Assembly (NCBI GenBank): GCA_030430345.1
Contig: JAUIFT010000086.1
Coordinates: forward strand, 1-7,838
Reading direction: 5' to 3'
From: Calditrichia bacterium
Lineage (GTDB): Bacteria; Calditrichota; Calditrichia; RBG-13-44-9; J042
DNA length: 7,838 nucleotides
Part shown: positions 6,537 to 7,838 of the stretch, piece by piece
How the letters are laid out: every line of letters begins with the position of its first letter
Position numbering within the stretch: the first letter of the stretch is position 1
Made by a program: the position numbers and the translations under genes
Notes under the pieces: model-generated
What the model saw: the letters and a program-made list of their open reading frames with translations, nothing else
The model's database searches: none
Told to the model about the DNA's origin: nothing

Positions 6537-7838
6537 TTATTTTTTCTTCTTTTTGAAAAGCCCCTTCAGTTTGTCTTTCAGGGCATCTTCCGCTTCTTTC
6601 TTTTTCTTCTCTAATTCCGCTTTTTGTTTCTCCAGTTCCGCCTGGGCCTGCTTTTCCAACTCCGCTTTCTTTTTATCGGCTTCATCCTGTGCGGCCTGTT
6701 TTAACGGATCGCTGGCGCTTTCCAGCACGGATGCGGACGAGCCTTTTACCGACGGGTTCTGAAAGGAGCCACCGACAGCAACATCTACCACCACGGTTTC
6801 GTTGGTTAGCAGATTGACATCTTTTTTCATCAGTTGGTTGACAAAGGCATTACCCTGTTTTTTCAGCTCAGCGGCGGGCACATGTACTTTCAGTTTATAG
6901 TCCAGGGATTTATCGAAGCCATTGGAACCGGATGCAATAATTTTATATTGATCGAGTTGAAGAGTGGTCGGTTTCAGATAAAAACGGCCATTTTTAATGG
7001 TGTATTCCGGGGCAAGATTGCTGAGCGCCGGGTTATGCAGTTTATCGATTTTCAACACTTCGGCAATTTTGTTAAAGGGGAGAAAATCCTTCACCTTCAC
7101 TTTTGGGATTGTCAGATTCCCTTCACTGAAGAACTGCTGCCACTCCGGCATAAAGGCGTTGTCCAACTCGGTGTTGAGCGTCAAGCTGCCGCCCATCGAT
7201 CCTTGCATGTGCTGCGCCATTGGGGTAAATTTCTGCACGGAAATAATATTCTGAAACATTTCCGGTATATTTACCTGCACTAACTTCATATCGAAGTAGA
7301 TTTTCGGCTTGGCTGGCGGCAGGTAGCTGTAAGTACCATTTGAGGAGAATGTTCCCTGAAAAAGATTAGCGCTCAGGTCCATCAGGTTCAATTGGCGATC
7401 CTTCAGAAGTAACTGGCTCTTCACATTTTTCAAATTGAGATTGTCGAAAGTCAGCGCGCCAAACTCCGCCGCGAGCAAGAATTCGATTTTATCCGGCAAT
7501 TCGACCGGTGCCAGTGGTTCGCTTTCCCCGGCGATCCAGGGATTGAGGTTAAATGTCCGGGAGTTTAAAGCAAGGGTGCCCTTAATGGTCTGCCCGTGAA
7601 AAATATAGCCGAAAATATTTTCCAGTACGCCGTTGGCTTGCAGGTCGCTATCACCAACCTTTGCCCGGAAATTGTTCAGGGAAGCCCTTTCCGGAGAAAA
7701 ATCCAGATCAGCATTTTCCACCATTATTTTTTCCGGTAAATCCGGAGAATTATAAGCGACGCCGCTAATTCCCAATTTGCCGGCAACACTATAGCCATCG
7801 CTGCGATTTGCTTCGATCGCGGACATGTTCCCCTTTAA
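6537..7838 (-). CDS. AsmA-like family protein, C-terminal part (5' end outside window)
   Basis: The frame stays open to the right edge, so the ATG at 7826 is probably internal: AsmA-family proteins usually have 600 or more residues with an N-terminal membrane anchor, which is missing here. The visible 430 or so residues are rich in beta-strand repeats typical of the AsmA C-terminal domain. Examples are LDLSPER-like strands near 40, LSANLFQGTFSSNGTYSY (about 151-168), GSLTLNTELDNAFMPEW (213-229), YTIKNGRFYLKP (275-286) and VVVDVAVGGSFQNPSVKG (345-362). AsmA-like proteins of diderm bacteria are anchored in the inner membrane and project into the periplasm. Several relatives (TamB, YhdP, YdbH) bridge to the outer membrane and carry phospholipids. 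The last 54 residues (376-429) are a Lys/Glu-rich heptad-like coil with repeated AELEKQ, ending in five lysines. No cysteines occur in the visible part. It lies upstream of, and probably in one operon with, the channel-like gene. Confidence 0.87.
   Translation of the reverse strand, partial: LKGNMSAIEANRSDGYSVAGKLGISGVAYNSPDLPEKIMVENADLDFSPERASLNNFRAKVGDSDLQANGVLENIFGYIFHGQTIKGTLALNSRTFNLNPWIAGESEPLAPVELPDKIEFLLAAEFGALTFDNLNLKNVKSQLLLKDRQLNLMDLSANLFQGTFSSNGTYSYLPPAKPKIYFDMKLVQVNIPEMFQNIISVQKFTPMAQHMQGSMGGSLTLNTELDNAFMPEWQQFFSEGNLTIPKVKVKDFLPFNKIAEVLKIDKLHNPALSNLAPEYTIKNGRFYLKPTTLQLDQYKIIASGSNGFDKSLDYKLKVHVPAAELKKQGNAFVNQLMKKDVNLLTNETVVVDVAVGGSFQNPSVKGSSASVLESASDPLKQAAQDEADKKKAELEKQAQAELEKQKAELEKKKKEAEDALKDKLKGLFKKKKK

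Noticed and set aside
6069..6614. Open frame of 181 codons on the plus strand
   Set aside because: It lies antisense to the channel-like gene and the end of the AsmA-like gene, both of which have clear protein features; no ribosome site or domain supports it.

Overview
The window looks like chromosomal DNA of a diderm (Gram-negative-type) bacterium. Evidence for this is an AsmA-family envelope protein and a roughly 800-residue double-FtsX permease, a type abundant in Bacteroidota, Calditrichota, KSB1 and Acidobacteriota-like lineages. The intergenic repeat built on TTCGACAGGCTCAGGATGA also recurs in many genomes from such groups, as I recall. I cannot place the organism more precisely. No rRNA, tRNA, CRISPR array, transposase or phage gene is visible.

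Layout. Positions 1-446 (+) hold the C-terminal end of an FtsX-like ABC permease. A 213-base gap follows with a terminator-like hairpin and a weak promoter. Positions 660-3056 (+) encode a complete 798-residue MacB/FtsX-type permease. It converges on the next gene across 55 bases, 46 of which form one near-perfect hairpin. Positions 3112-4341 (-) encode an NRAMP-superfamily transporter whose metal-binding motifs are replaced. A 239-base gap upstream of it holds two inverted copies of a 25-base repeat with a promoter between them. Positions 4581-6488 (-) encode a 635-residue protein with a long cytosolic N-terminal region and a C-terminal two-helix, pore-loop membrane module resembling ion channels. 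Positions 6537-7838 (-) hold the C-terminal part of an AsmA-like protein that runs off the right edge.

How the genes fit together. The AsmA-like and channel-like genes are co-directional, 48 bases apart, and probably co-transcribed. The NRAMP-like gene points the same way but has its own plausible promoter. The two permeases form a separate rightward block, and no ABC ATPase partner is in the window. The shared theme is the envelope and membrane transport, and no complete defence or biosynthetic system is visible.

The items most worth a second look are the channel-like protein, with no K+ filter and a large uncharacterised sensor-like region; the NRAMP relative without DPGN or the TM6 methionine; and the inverted repeat pair around its promoter.
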